Positions 1-9,822 of a DNA stretch of 64,000 bases are shown one piece after another. The position numbers were made by a program, and so were the translations under genes. The DNA lies in contig NZ_QGGO01000018.1 in NCBI RefSeq assembly GCF_003148625.1, positions 40,747 through 104,746 on the forward strand, given 5' to 3'. Numbering within the stretch: position 1 is the first letter of the stretch; the number at the start of each line of letters is the position of its first letter. The stretch is from Arcicella aurantiaca (lineage in GTDB: Bacteria; Bacteroidota; Bacteroidia; Cytophagales; Spirosomataceae). The notes beneath the pieces were generated by a model. It was given only the letters and a program-made list of their open reading frames with translations, was not told the origin of the DNA and did not search any database.

Positions 1-56
1 TCTTCGCTTATGACTTGTGACTTATCACTTAATATTTCGTGAATATAAGTAACACG

Positions 57-100
57 AAAAGGGTAGAGAAAAACCGATGGGTTTGTTTCTCTACCCTTTT
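57..100. terminator. Perfect hairpin terminator, bidirectional in form
   Basis: A 15-bp perfect stem (57-71 with 86-100, arms starting AAAAGGGTAGAGAAA) closes a short loop. It has an A-rich 5' side and a T-rich 3' side, so it could stop transcription in either direction. It lies downstream of rpmH on the minus strand and of whatever gene enters from the left. Confidence 0.75.
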
Positions 101-248
101 TATCAAAGAGTTGTTCAATAACTTTTTTGGAATTGAGTCTTTCTGACTTTTTAAAAGTAAATTTCACGATATTCAGTTAATAGTTAAAATTTAATAAGTA
201 ATAATTGAACTAACTATTCTCTATTAAGAATCAACTATTCTCTAAAAT

Positions 249-404
249 CTATTTACCTCTTTTCTCGTCTGAAACTGTCAATTTATGTCTTCCTCTTGCA
301 CGACGAGCCGCTAATACACGACGACCGTTTGGAGTTGACATTCTCTCACGGAAACCGTGCTTATTTTTTCTCTTTCTTACCGATGGTTGAAACGTTCTTT
401 TCAT
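249..404 (-). CDS. rpmH: 50S ribosomal protein L34
   Basis: This 51-residue basic protein is a structural component of the large ribosomal subunit. Reading the minus strand from the ATG at 404 gives [20 protein letters not shown] and then the conserved [18 protein letters not shown] stretch, the L34 signature over its whole length. The gene is complete. It has its own promoter (TTTG-N19-TACCTTTG) about 45 bases upstream of the start. Its usual neighbours rnpA and yidC are not next to it here; the gene on the other side is a divergent M61 peptidase. Confidence 0.96.
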   Translation of the reverse strand: MKRTFQPSVRKRKNKHGFRERMSTPNGRRVLAARRARGRHKLTVSDEKRGK

Positions 405-448
405 GACTATATCTTAATAAAAATCTTTGAGTTCTAAAAACAGGACTG

Positions 449-479
449 CAAAGGTACTGAAGTTTTTTTTAATTGCAAA
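449..479 (-). promoter_or_regulatory. rpmH promoter, Bacteroidota type
   Basis: On the minus strand there is a -33 TTTG (479-476), a 19-base spacer and a -7 TACCTTTG (456-449). This matches the Bacteroidota consensus TTTG-N19..21-TAnnTTTG and places the transcript start about 37 bases ahead of the rpmH ATG. Confidence 0.75.
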
Positions 480-632
480 TTGTTTTAAAAAAGTTTCTGG
501 TTTTATATGATTGATTATGAGTAAATTGGATGCTCAATAATACCAAATACATAGTTGAGACGCTATGAAAATTGGATTTTTGTAGAATAAAAACATAATC
601 TAAACGTAAGATTTTAAGTTAGTCAATACTAT

Positions 633-2066
633 ATGATAAAGTATAAAATTTCATCTGAAAACCCACAAAGTCACTACCTAAATATTGAGATGGTGATTGA
701 TAATATTAGTGCAGAAACAATTGAGTTGCAGTTGCCTGCTTGGCGACCAGGGCGTTATGAATTACAACATTTCGCTAAAAATATTCAACGATTTGAAGTA
801 GAATCTTCTCAAGAAAATGTACCTTTTTATAAGATAACAAAAGACAGATGGGTTTTGGAAGTTTCTGGATTACAGGAGGTTAATGTTAAATTTACTTATT
901 TTGCAAATCTCCAAAATGCAGGAAGTTCCTTTGTAGATGAGTCGGTGATGTATGTGAATTTTGTCAATTGTTTACCTTATATTGAAGGACGAATGGAAGA
1001 GCCTTGTGAGGTGGAAGTCGTGCTGCCCGATGACTATAAAATTGCTTGTGGAATGGCTCATGAGAATTTTGTTTTCTCACCCAAAGACTATCATCAATTG
1101 GTGGATTCGCCGATGCTTGCAAGTCCGTATTTGCAATGTCAAAAATATCAAGTTGAGGATGTTGATTTTTATGTTTGGTTTTTAGGAAATTATATTCCGA
1201 ATTGGGAGAAATTATTATCAGATTTTCAGAAATTTTCCGAAAAACAAGTAAAAGTGATGGGCGATTTTCCCGAAAAAGACTATCATTTTATCAATTGGAT
1301 TTTGCCAACTTCATTTTATCATGGCGTGGAACATCGTAATTCAACCATGATTGTATTAGGGCCAGACTCGGAGGGCGATGGACTTTATACTGACCTTTTG
1401 GGTGTGTCTTCGCACGAGTTGTATCACGCTTGGAATATTTGTAAAATTCGTCCCGTTGAAATGATGCCTTATGATTTTACGAAGGAAAACTATTTTCCAA
1501 CGGGTTTTGTGGCGGAAGGCGTTACGACTTATTACGGAGATTTATTCTTGGTACAATCGGGTGTTTTTACGCAAGAACAATATTTTAAAGAATTAGAAAC
1601 CGTCTTGAAACGTCATTTTGAGCAAGATGGGAAGGCGTTTCAGTCGTTGGTAGAATCTTCGTTTGATTTGTGGTTGGATGGTTACGTGCAGGCTATTCCG
1701 CACCGCAGAGTTTCGATTTATCAGAAAGGGGCAGTTGTCGCTTTGGTTTTGGATTTGATGATTCGCTTGCGTTTTGGACACCGAAAATCATTAGAAACCG
1801 TCATGCAAATTTTGTGGGAACGCTTCGGAAAAACGGCTGTTGGTTACTCATTAGAAGATTATCAGCGAGTTTGTGAAGAAGTGTACGGACGCTCATTATC
1901 AACCTATTTTGTGGATTGTATTCATGGAAATATTCCACTTGAAAGTATGGTTAATGAGTTATTAGATGCTTTTGGTTTGCAGATGCAGTGGAATGAGGAA
2001 GGAAAGATTCATTTGGAAATAATGGAAGCAGAGAATGAGAATCTGAAATTGTGGTTAAATTTGTAG
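633..2066 (+). CDS. M61-family metallopeptidase (glycyl aminopeptidase-like)
   Basis: Likely zinc aminopeptidase of the M61 family, which prefers N-terminal glycine or alanine. An N-terminal beta-sandwich region (residues 1-170) precedes the catalytic domain. The zinc motif HELYH is at residues 261-265, followed by AWNICKIRP as in the family's HExxHxWNxKRxRP. The third ligand is probably E295 in FVAEGVTTYYGD. At 477 residues it is shorter than many M61 proteins because the usual C-terminal PDZ domain is missing. No signal peptide is evident, which suggests a cytoplasmic enzyme. The gene stands alone and is followed by a compound palindrome. Confidence 0.88.
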   Translation: MIKYKISSENPQSHYLNIEMVIDNISAETIELQLPAWRPGRYELQHFAKNIQRFEVESSQENVPFYKITKDRWVLEVSGLQEVNVKFTYFANLQNAGSSFVDESVMYVNFVNCLPYIEGRMEEPCEVEVVLPDDYKIACGMAHENFVFSPKDYHQLVDSPMLASPYLQCQKYQVEDVDFYVWFLGNYIPNWEKLLSDFQKFSEKQVKVMGDFPEKDYHFINWILPTSFYHGVEHRNSTMIVLGPDSEGDGLYTDLLGVSSHELYHAWNICKIRPVEMMPYDFTKENYFPTGFVAEGVTTYYGDLFLVQSGVFTQEQYFKELETVLKRHFEQDGKAFQSLVESSFDLWLDGYVQAIPHRRVSIYQKGAVVALVLDLMIRLRFGHRKSLETVMQILWERFGKTAVGYSLEDYQRVCEEVYGRSLSTYFVDCIHGNIPLESMVNELLDAFGLQMQWNEEGKIHLEIMEAENENLKLWLNL

Positions 2067-2087
2067 AGAAATAAGCTAAACATTGGT

Positions 2088-2252
2088 TTTAAGGTTGAGC
2101 ATCTTCGATGCTCCCTTTTCAAAATTTTACTTTTTCTACAAAGGTTATACTTCTCCGAAGTAATTACCAACTATGCTACTTCGGAGAAGTAAAACCTTTG
2201 TAGAAACTAATAATTTCCTACGGTGAGGGCTTCGGAGAAGCCAAACCTTAAA
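2088..2252. repeat. Compound palindromic element after the M61 gene
   Basis: Outer arms TTTAAGGTT (2088-2096) and AACCTTAAA (2244-2252) enclose three nested hairpins: GAGCATC-ttc-GATGCTC (2097-2113), a 30-bp imperfect inverted repeat (2133-2162 with 2177-2206) and GGCTTC-gga-GAAGCC (2228-2242). The middle and right hairpins share the word TTCGGAGAAG. The rest of the 2067-2457 gap shows no gene. Confidence 0.8.
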
Positions 2253-2457
2253 TTTTGATACAGAATTTAGCTCGAAATGAAAAGAAGCTCCAACGAATTT
2301 TGATAAGATAGAAACAAGGAATAAAACAGAAATAAGCCTTCAAAATCTGAATATTTCATCACAGAAAAGAGAGAGTATTTTGGGGGCTATGATGGCGTAG
2401 ATTTGAATCATTTGCTTGCATATTTCAAGTAACCGCAATTGAGAAATAAATATAGTA

Positions 2458-3114
2458 ATGGAGAATACTACTTTTGAATTACGAGAAATTATAGATAGTC
2501 ATCACGGAATGGTTTGGGAATTACCAATGACACAAGACTTAGGGTTTGCTTATGTACAAACTATTTCAATGTCATCTTTTAGTCAGTTGGGAACATTAGT
2601 CAAAATTCTAAATTATCGTTCTAATGAACCATTTAAAGGAAAAAGTATAGATTTTTTCAAGCAATTTGACTTTTTAACCAGTCCAATTTTAGGGATAAAT
2701 CCACCATCACAGAGAGGAGATAATAAGTGGAAAAAGATAGGATATTTACCTTTGTTAGAAGAAGATTTGATTAGTCCAGAATTTAAATCAGAATTTATAA
2801 AGATTGAAGGTAAAAATCCAAATGAATTTACTTGGTATGTTTTTTATGGAATTTCAGCTTCCAATACATTAGAAGAACAATTCACCTACGAACAAGTTAA
2901 ACATCTAAGTTTTTTTGGCTTTACCAACTTACGATTTATGCGACATAGAATAACTATGGAATGGATGAAATATTTAGATATGAATTATGATAATTATGAA
3001 ACAATAGATTCTCCATCGTATATAAATATTGAAGACCAAAAGTATTTTGTAAAGTGTGGTGTAAACTATTCTGAGGTAGATAAATCAATAAGAGGTAGAG
3101 CAATTCGAGTATGA
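2458..3114 (+). CDS. Unrecognised protein, possibly Imm26-like
   Basis: A 218-residue soluble protein without signal peptide or membrane segment. The N-terminal stretch MVWELPMTQDLGFAYVQTIS, followed by a hydrophobic strand and NYRSNEP, weakly recalls the start of Imm26-type immunity proteins, where a G-x-x-w-x-i-P-l-x-x-x-x-x-y-g pattern opens a small beta domain. This resemblance is a guess from pattern only. No toxin gene is adjacent; the neighbours are an M61 and an M20 hydrolase on the same strand. AT content (about 68 percent by eye) is a little higher than in the flanking enzymes, which fits an accessory gene. Confidence 0.6.
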   Translation: MENTTFELREIIDSHHGMVWELPMTQDLGFAYVQTISMSSFSQLGTLVKILNYRSNEPFKGKSIDFFKQFDFLTSPILGINPPSQRGDNKWKKIGYLPLLEEDLISPEFKSEFIKIEGKNPNEFTWYVFYGISASNTLEEQFTYEQVKHLSFFGFTNLRFMRHRITMEWMKYLDMNYDNYETIDSPSYINIEDQKYFVKCGVNYSEVDKSIRGRAIRV

Positions 3115-3174
3115 TATTTTCTTCAATTCAATGAATGAAGACATCATAAAAAGAGTACCAATTTTAAAACATAA

Positions 3175-4356
3175 ATGAAAGAAAAAATAAAACAATTAGC
3201 CCACGCCCATGCAGGTGAATTTGTGGCTAACCGCAGACATTTACATCAAAATCCTGAGTTGTCGTATCAGGAATATAATACGCAGAAATACGTTGCAGAA
3301 CGCCTGAAAGAAATTGGTATTACGCCAACGTCAATCGCCAATACTGGTTTGGTGGCTACCATTGAAGGGAGAAATCCATCTTCAAAAGTGGTGGCATTAC
3401 GTGCAGACATGGACGCTTTGCCAATTGTGGAGGCAAACGATGTTTCGTATAAATCTCTAAATGAGGGAGTTATGCACGCTTGTGGGCATGATGTTCACAC
3501 GGCTTCGTTGTTGGGTGTTTCTAAGATTTTACATAACTTACGCAACGAATTTGAAGGAACGGTAAAATTGGTTTTCCAACCTGCCGAAGAAAAAGCCCCT
3601 GGTGGTGCCTCAGTAATGATTGCGGAAGGTGCTTTGTTGAACCCAACGCCTCATAAAATGTTAGGTCAGCACGTGGCTCCGAATATTCCCGTGGGTAAAA
3701 TTGGTTTCCGTGAGGGAATGTATATGGCAAGTGCCGACGAATTGTATTTTACCGTAAAAGGTAAGGGCGGACACGGTGCCATGCCCGAATTAGGCATCGA
3801 CCCTGTGTTAATTACTTCGCACATCATTGTGGCTTTACAGCAAATTATCAGTCGTAATCGTAACCCACGTTATCCGTCGGTATTGACTTTCGGAAAGGTA
3901 ATTGCAAATGGTGCAACCAACGTAATTCCCAATGAAGTTTATGTAGAAGGGACTTTCCGTGCGATGGACGAAGAATGGCGTGCCGATGCTTTGGGACGCA
4001 TCAAGAAAATGGCAGAAGGCATTGCCGAATCAATGGGAGGTACTTGTGAAGTTTTTATTCAGAAGGGTTATCCATTCTTGAAAAATGAACCAGAATTGAC
4101 TCGCAGAATGAAAAATGCAGCCGTTGATTTTATGGGTCAGGAAAATGTGATTGATTTGGATATTTGGCTCGCTGCCGAAGATTTTGCCTATTATACACAC
4201 CACGTTGATTCATGTTTTTATCGTCTCGGAACACGTAATGAAGAAAGAGGGATTATCTCAGGCGTGCATACCCCAACGTTTGATATTGACGAAAGTGCTT
4301 TGGAAATCGGAGCGGGATTGATGTCTTGGTTGGCAGTTAGTGAGTTGAAAATGTAG
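3175..4356 (+). CDS. M20-family amidohydrolase (N-acyl amino acid / hippurate hydrolase type)
   Basis: A cytoplasmic di-metal amidohydrolase that removes acyl groups from N-acyl amino acids. Metal-binding motifs are in family order: ALRADMDALP (74-83), HACGHDVHTA (101-110), QPAEE (135-139) with the catalytic glutamate pair, and WLAAEDFAYY near residue 325. The central dimerisation domain begins after about residue 180 (FTVKGKGGHGAMP). The length of 393 residues is normal. The start at 3175 gives the usual short N-terminal helix. The substrate cannot be fixed from sequence. The stop codon is one base from the arm of a perfect 18-bp palindrome. Confidence 0.9.
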   Translation: MKEKIKQLAHAHAGEFVANRRHLHQNPELSYQEYNTQKYVAERLKEIGITPTSIANTGLVATIEGRNPSSKVVALRADMDALPIVEANDVSYKSLNEGVMHACGHDVHTASLLGVSKILHNLRNEFEGTVKLVFQPAEEKAPGGASVMIAEGALLNPTPHKMLGQHVAPNIPVGKIGFREGMYMASADELYFTVKGKGGHGAMPELGIDPVLITSHIIVALQQIISRNRNPRYPSVLTFGKVIANGATNVIPNEVYVEGTFRAMDEEWRADALGRIKKMAEGIAESMGGTCEVFIQKGYPFLKNEPELTRRMKNAAVDFMGQENVIDLDIWLAAEDFAYYTHHVDSCFYRLGTRNEERGIISGVHTPTFDIDESALEIGAGLMSWLAVSELKM

Positions 4357-4357
4357 T

Positions 4358-4416
4358 ACGGACAGCCTTGTCCGTTGTGATAAAATAAATTACCCTCTAC
4401 GGACAAGGCTGTCCGT
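4358..4416. repeat. Perfect 18-bp palindrome abutting the M20 stop codon
   Basis: ACGGACAGCCTTGTCCGT (4358-4375) is the exact reverse complement of 4399-4416, with a 23-base loop. Each arm is itself an imperfect hairpin. The left arm begins one base after the amidohydrolase stop codon. Confidence 0.9.
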
Positions 4417-4426
4417 GTTACAAAAT

Positions 4427-4825
4427 ATGAAAAGAATATTTACCTTCTTGCTTTTGACATTTATGATAAGTTGTAAATCTGTTCCAGAAAATCAACAAAT
4501 TACCGTTGCTTCGGGCGGTGGTTTTACAGGCGTTTGGCATGAATACACACTTAAACCCGACGGACAAATTCTCCATAAAGCCAGCAATGTGGATTCGGTG
4601 GAGGTGGTAAAAACACTTTCAAAATCGAAAACGAAGAAGTTTTTCAAGGAAATAGAAGCCTTGAAATTGGACGAAAAGAAAATGGACGAAGCTGGAAATA
4701 TGTCGTATTACGTACAGTTTTCAGAACGTAAAAAGTTTAGCCACAAAGTACAATGGGCAGACAAAACCATGCCTGCCGACTCAGTAAAGACCTTTTATAA
4801 TACTTTTATGGAGTTGTTGAAGTAG
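4427..4825 (+). CDS. Small putative lipoprotein
   Basis: A 132-residue protein beginning MKRIFTFLLLTFMISCKS: a short basic start, a hydrophobic core and a lipobox with cysteine at residue 16, so it is probably a lipoprotein of the outer membrane or periplasm. The mature part is a small mixed alpha/beta domain (GGGFTGVWHEYTLKPDGQIL) that looks like ligand-free beta hairpins; no family is recognised. An in-frame GTG at 4415 lies inside the preceding palindrome and is an unlikely start; the ATG at 4427 gives a normal lipoprotein signal. Confidence 0.75.
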   Translation: MKRIFTFLLLTFMISCKSVPENQQITVASGGGFTGVWHEYTLKPDGQILHKASNVDSVEVVKTLSKSKTKKFFKEIEALKLDEKKMDEAGNMSYYVQFSERKKFSHKVQWADKTMPADSVKTFYNTFMELLK

Positions 4826-4832
4826 GTTTCGT

Positions 4833-4934
4833 TTGAGCATGAACGCTCAAGGTGATTCAAGTCTTGAGACTTGAACCAGTACAAATGCTGTTAAGATTCG
4901 AGAATTACCAACTTTTAAAAAGTTGGTAATTCTT
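4833..4934. repeat. Three consecutive hairpins
   Basis: TTGAGC/GCTCAA (4833-4850), TTCAAGTCT/AGACTTGAA (4856-4875) and AGAATTACCAACTTTT with its complement (4901-4933) follow the lipoprotein gene. The last has a short T run after it and could act as a terminator. Confidence 0.75.
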
Positions 4935-4953
4935 TAACCCTATTTAAAACTTT

Positions 4954-5829
4954 ATGGAAAACTCTACGGAAGAAAATCTTGACCAAAAGAAAAAGGAACT
5001 TGAAATAGTTAAGTTAGAGAGGGAAATCACTAAACTTGAATGTGAGGGGACTGAACTAAAATGGCGAAAATATAGTAATTGGGGACCTGCAATAATAGCA
5101 ATTTTTTCTGTTGCAATTGTTGGGTTCAATGGATACTTAACAGACTCAAAATCAAAATTAGTTGCTGAAGAAACCAAGAATCAGCAAGTTAAGAATGACA
5201 AATCAAGAGATATTTTTCGCAGAGACAGCTTAATTCTAATAGCACAAAAGAATAAAATTCAGAGGCAACTTGATAGTTTAGGGCAAAAGTTTATTGATGA
5301 CAAACAAAAATTTGATAAAGAAAGAGCAAAATATGGTTATGTAATTTCGAAAAAAGAAATTGAAATAGGGGCGTTAAAAAATGAGAAAACGCTACTTTCT
5401 TCTGAAATTTCAAAAGTTGAAAACTGTTTTCCAAAAGCAAAAGAGTTTTTGTTAGAATATTGTGTAAAAACTAATGTAAAAGGGTTATCGTATGATTCTC
5501 TTATTAATCAAATAACTCCACCCCCATATAAAACAAGATTTAATAGACCATTAGAAGAAATTGCAAAATTAGATATTTCAAAAATGAATTACAGTGAATT
5601 TTTGCAAAGAACAGCCAATTTTAAACTTAGAGATGATACTTTTAAAGTAAATGCAGTTTCAGAAGACGGTTCCATTAATATTGTTGTATATGCTATTAGG
5701 GGTAATTTAACAGTAAGGCAAGCTCCACAAATGATAGCTAATATTAAATCTAAATTTGAATGTTACAAGGATTTAAGCATAAGCCAGAAATTGAAATTAT
5801 TAAATGAAGTTATTGTAAGAAAAAATTAA
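4954..5829 (+). CDS. Coiled-coil membrane protein of unknown function
   Basis: A 291-residue protein not recognised by family. Residues 8-40 are a charged helix rich in K and E (KKKELEIVKLEREITKLE). One hydrophobic segment at about 46-64 (PAIIAIFSVAIVGFNGYLTD) is likely a transmembrane helix. Residues 65-155 form a long charged coiled coil, and a globular C-terminal domain follows from about 160. The layout, a short cytoplasmic helix, a membrane anchor and a stalk with a head, suggests a scaffold or sensor. AT-rich codon use and the adjoining degraded methyltransferase suggest an accessory spot. Confidence 0.65.
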   Translation: MENSTEENLDQKKKELEIVKLEREITKLECEGTELKWRKYSNWGPAIIAIFSVAIVGFNGYLTDSKSKLVAEETKNQQVKNDKSRDIFRRDSLILIAQKNKIQRQLDSLGQKFIDDKQKFDKERAKYGYVISKKEIEIGALKNEKTLLSSEISKVENCFPKAKEFLLEYCVKTNVKGLSYDSLINQITPPPYKTRFNRPLEEIAKLDISKMNYSEFLQRTANFKLRDDTFKVNAVSEDGSINIVVYAIRGNLTVRQAPQMIANIKSKFECYKDLSISQKLKLLNEVIVRKN

Positions 5830-5856
5830 CCATCCAATAACCAACTCGCCACGCCC

Positions 5857-6139
5857 AAAGACAATTTCTCAGCCCAAGCACATTTATACGCAAAATTTCG
5901 TTCGAAATACCCAAAAGCATTGTACGAATTTGTGTTAGATAAAGTTGAAAATAAAAATCTTGCTTGGGATTGTGCTACGGGAAATGTAAAGTGTTCAGAA
6001 ATATATTAAAATCCACGACCGAAATCCTGTTAGCCAGTTTATTATTGACCTAAAAGCTAATAATGAACACCATGAAAAACTAAAAATTTGCTTTCCGATT
6101 TTCCTGAAAATGGGACGAGTAAATACCTTGAAAAAATAA
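5857..6139 (+). pseudogene. Internally deleted class I SAM methyltransferase
   Basis: Frame one (5857-6009) reads KDNFSAQAHLYAKFRSKYPK and then AWDCATGN, the N-terminus and motif I of the small UbiE/YcgJ-like SAM methyltransferases. From about 5992 another frame reads VQKYIKIHDRNPVSQFIIDL and ends CFPIFLKMGRVNTLKK at 6139, which matches the usual C-terminus of the same family. The start codon and roughly the central 150 residues are absent and the two remnants are out of frame, so this is a relic. Family assignment is from memory of typical sequences. Confidence 0.7.
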
Positions 6140-6187
6140 TCGCAACTAATTGAAAGTGAACTTACAAGTCGCTTTTAGCTTACTATT

Positions 6188-9100
6188 ATGAAAAAACTAT
6201 TCCTTCTTGCAATTACCGTTATTTGTGGAAACACAGTGATGGCTCAAAACAAGTTCAAAACCATTAAAAGGTCTAACGTTGAGGTTGAAAATTCTTCAAA
6301 ATCTGCGATAGAAGTCATTGATAATTCTGCTCAGGGAAAAACCATTTCTCGTCAGATGTATTTGTCAAAACCAACCGACAGCCAAACGTATTTGAATTTA
6401 ATCGCTAAAAAATCTGGCGTAAGAGTTATTACCGATGAAAACGGTATGCCCTCGATGATTGAAGGTGTGCCTACCAATCTGAAAACCAGCACTACTCGAA
6501 ATAGCAGAATGAGTGCCGTAGCTGCCGCAGCTTACAACTATTTAGATGCAGTAAAGCCACTTTTAAAATTGGCAAGTCCCGACGATGAACTAAATATCCT
6601 CAAAAGTGAAGAAGACGAAGTGGATATTACTCACGTGCGTATGCAACAAATGTACAAGGGCGTGCCTGTGTATGGTGGCGAGATGATTTTACACCAAAAA
6701 TCAGGAGAAGGCGTGTCTTTGCTAAATGGGCATATTTATCCAACACCAACTTTGGAAGACGTAACGCCTGCATTAACGGCTGAAAATGTTGGAACAATCG
6801 CTTTGAGCGACGTTGGTAAAGTTTCTATCGTAAAAACAATGACGGCTACCGAGCGAGTAATGTTGAAATACGAAAAACCTAAAACTGACCTTGTTATTTA
6901 TCACCAAAACGAAAAAGCTGATGCTGAACGTTTGGCGTATCAGGTTGTGGTTCGTCCCAATTTCTTGGAACGTTGGGTGTATGTAATTGACGCAAAATCT
7001 GGGGAAATTTTAGATAAATACAATCATACCTGCACACTTGATGGCGTTGCAAAAGCTACTGCAACCGACCTAAATGGACTTAGCAGAAGTATCAATACGT
7101 ATCAGTCGGGAAATACCTATAATTTGATTGATGCAACAAAATCAATGTTTAAGGGCGGAACGGTAAAAGCAGATGACCCACAAGGAGTGATTTGGACAAT
7201 TGATGCGACAAATTCTAAAGTAAATGAAGATTTGACGGTTAGACAAATTTCTTCAACTAATAATACATGGAGTAATGCCAATGGGGTTTCGGCACACTTT
7301 AATGCGGGAAAGGCGTATGATTATTACACACAATATCATGGAAGACTTTCTTTAAATGGTAAAGGTGGAACAATTGTTTCTATCATTAACATTACTGATG
7401 AAAATGGAAAAGGTTTTGACAATGCTTTCTGGAATGGTGAATACATGGGATATGGTAGCGGAGGAACGTACTTTAAACCCTTAGCAGGTGGTTTGGACGT
7501 AGCAGGTCACGAAATGACACATGGTGTGGTTGAAAACACGGCTAACTTAGACTATAACGGACAATCAGGAGCGATTAACGAATCAATGGCTGACTGTTTC
7601 GGGGCAATGGTGGAACGTAAAACAGGAGCAGATTTATGGCGTTTGGGTGAAGACGTAATGAAAGGAAGTTATTACCCAACAGGAGCGTTGAGAGATTTAT
7701 CTAATCCAAATAATGGAGGGAAAAATCTAAATGACGATGGTTATCAACCCGCTAATATGAGCCAATATTATACAGGTTCGCAAGATAATTATGGCGTGCA
7801 TATCAACTCTGGAATTCCTAATAACGCATTTTATCGTTTTGCTACGGCAAGTGGAATGACCAAAGAAAAAGCCGAAATTGTGTATTATCGTGCTTTAACA
7901 ATTTACTTAACTCGTACTTCTAAATTCCTTGACCTTCGTCGTGCTGTTATTCAATCAGCCACAGATTTGAAATCAAAAGGAATTACAGATTCTGATATTG
8001 CTGCCGCAAAAGCCGCTTTTGAAGCCGTAGGAGTTACTGACCCGAATGCTCCAAACCCTTCAACAACGCCAGCGACAACGCCAACCACAACACCCAAAGC
8101 CGATGTTCCAGTAAATACAGGTACAGAAGGTTTATTGACTTATGACCCCGTTGCTAAAAAACTTTATCGTTCAAGTGTAAAAGGTGAAGCTGAACAAACG
8201 AGCTTTGTTGAATTGGCAACCAATGTGGTGATTGACCATAAACCGTCTGTGCCAGATGATGGTTCTTATGCGTATTTCGTAGCAGGAGATGGCTTTATTA
8301 AAAGAGTAAATTTAGCGGGAAGTCCAAAAGTAGAAAATGTTTCATCTTCTGGTGTTTGGAGAAACGTGTCAGTATCGAAAGATGGTAAAAAATTAGCGGC
8401 TTTAAGAACGTTAGGAAAAACCGTTGCTGCAACAGACAAACAAATTACGGTGTTTGATTTAGTGGGAAATAAAAGTGTTGCCTTTACGCTTTATAATCCT
8501 ACTTATACGCAAGGTGTAAACACAGGACAAGTACAAAATGCAGATGCTTTAGAATGGGATTATCAGAGTGAAAACATTGTATATGATGCCTATAACATCA
8601 TTAAAAGTGCCACAGGAACAGAATCTGATTATTGGGACGTAGGTTTTATCAATGTATGGAGTACCGCAAAAAATACCTTCGGAACTGGAAGTATTAGTAA
8701 ATTATTTACCAGTTTGGAACAAGGAGAAAACATCGGTAATCCATCATTTTCAAAAACCTCAACAAACATTATTGCCTTCGATTATTTCATCCAAACAGAT
8801 GATATTTATTACGTAATTGGAGTAAACACAGAGCGTACCGACGGTCTGGACTTTATCTATGAAAATAATACGCTTGGTTATCCAGAATATTCAAGAACGG
8901 ACGAATTGGTACTTTATAATTGGGAGGATTCTAAAAAAGTGTTGAATACTTACCAAATTACAATGGATAAAAGTCGTATTAAAAGTGTGAAAAATTCAGA
9001 GAAATATTTAGTTGGAAATTCCGCTTATGCCGTTTGGTACACCGTCGGAACACGTGCTTTACCGACTAAAACAACTCAAACAATTAGTCTGTCTAAAACG

Positions 9101-9811
9101 CCTGATAAAAACCTGACTGACCCAGCTTTTGACGTAACTGCAACGGCAAGTTCTGGTCTGGCAGTTGTGGTAAATATTGCCTCTGGTCCAGCAACCGTGT
9201 CAGGAAAACGTATTACACTGAAAGGAACTGCAGGACGTGTAAAAGTATTAGCTGACCAAGTGGGAAATTCAACTTATTATGCTATTTCAGCGGTTGATTC
9301 TTTCTGTGTAAATCCTGCAAAACCAACGATTTCAGTCGTTAAAAAGACAGATGCTAACGGAGATTATTGGGAATATACCTCAAGTTCGGCAACGGGCAAT
9401 GTTTGGTATAAAGATGGCGTAATTTTAGAGTCTTTACGTGGAGCTCAAATTGTACAAATTGTATCAGGAGCAAAATTTAATGTGCAGGTTGTTACAACTG
9501 ACGGTTGTGCAAGTGCTTTATCGAACACTCGTCAAGACCCGTCATTAATATTGGCAACTGAGCCAAGATTAGAGGAATCTATCCATATTTCTCCAAATCC
9601 ATCGAGTGATGTAGTAACGATTGTAACACCTAAAAATGTAAAAATTGAATCTGCTTCGCTATCGTCAATGTCAGGAAGTCAAGTTGTTGAAAAACAAGGA
9701 GATAAGACCAATGTAATGACTATTGATATTCGTAATTTGAACCAAGGGACGTACATTTTGCAGATAAAAACCAATGAAGGTACGGTAGGAAAGAAGGTGA
9801 TTAAGCTATAA
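6188..9811 (+). CDS. Secreted thermolysin-like M4 metalloprotease with type IX sorting domain
   Basis: An exported zinc endopeptidase of 1,207 residues. It starts with a signal peptide (MKKLFLLAITVICGNTVMAQ), then an FTP/PepSY-type inhibitory propeptide (about 50-280). The M4 catalytic domain carries HEMTH at 441-445 and the third zinc ligand E465 in NESMADC, 24 residues after the first histidine as in thermolysin. After a Pro/Thr linker near 620-640 comes a beta-propeller-like region (about 650-960), an Ig-like stretch, and a C-terminal domain (about 1,125-1,207; SPNPSSD and GTYILQI) of the Por type IX secretion class. It is therefore probably secreted through T9SS and surface-attached or released. 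Nutrient proteolysis is the likely role. Confidence 0.93.
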   Translation: MKKLFLLAITVICGNTVMAQNKFKTIKRSNVEVENSSKSAIEVIDNSAQGKTISRQMYLSKPTDSQTYLNLIAKKSGVRVITDENGMPSMIEGVPTNLKTSTTRNSRMSAVAAAAYNYLDAVKPLLKLASPDDELNILKSEEDEVDITHVRMQQMYKGVPVYGGEMILHQKSGEGVSLLNGHIYPTPTLEDVTPALTAENVGTIALSDVGKVSIVKTMTATERVMLKYEKPKTDLVIYHQNEKADAERLAYQVVVRPNFLERWVYVIDAKSGEILDKYNHTCTLDGVAKATATDLNGLSRSINTYQSGNTYNLIDATKSMFKGGTVKADDPQGVIWTIDATNSKVNEDLTVRQISSTNNTWSNANGVSAHFNAGKAYDYYTQYHGRLSLNGKGGTIVSIINITDENGKGFDNAFWNGEYMGYGSGGTYFKPLAGGLDVAGHEMTHGVVENTANLDYNGQSGAINESMADCFGAMVERKTGADLWRLGEDVMKGSYYPTGALRDLSNPNNGGKNLNDDGYQPANMSQYYTGSQDNYGVHINSGIPNNAFYRFATASGMTKEKAEIVYYRALTIYLTRTSKFLDLRRAVIQSATDLKSKGITDSDIAAAKAAFEAVGVTDPNAPNPSTTPATTPTTTPKADVPVNTGTEGLLTYDPVAKKLYRSSVKGEAEQTSFVELATNVVIDHKPSVPDDGSYAYFVAGDGFIKRVNLAGSPKVENVSSSGVWRNVSVSKDGKKLAALRTLGKTVAATDKQITVFDLVGNKSVAFTLYNPTYTQGVNTGQVQNADALEWDYQSENIVYDAYNIIKSATGTESDYWDVGFINVWSTAKNTFGTGSISKLFTSLEQGENIGNPSFSKTSTNIIAFDYFIQTDDIYYVIGVNTERTDGLDFIYENNTLGYPEYSRTDELVLYNWEDSKKVLNTYQITMDKSRIKSVKNSEKYLVGNSAYAVWYTVGTRALPTKTTQTISLSKTPDKNLTDPAFDVTATASSGLAVVVNIASGPATVSGKRITLKGTAGRVKVLADQVGNSTYYAISAVDSFCVNPAKPTISVVKKTDANGDYWEYTSSSATGNVWYKDGVILESLRGAQIVQIVSGAKFNVQVVTTDGCASALSNTRQDPSLILATEPRLEESIHISPNPSSDVVTIVTPKNVKIESASLSSMSGSQVVEKQGDKTNVMTIDIRNLNQGTYILQIKTNEGTVGKKVIKL

Positions 9812-9822
9812 GGTTTAGTGCT

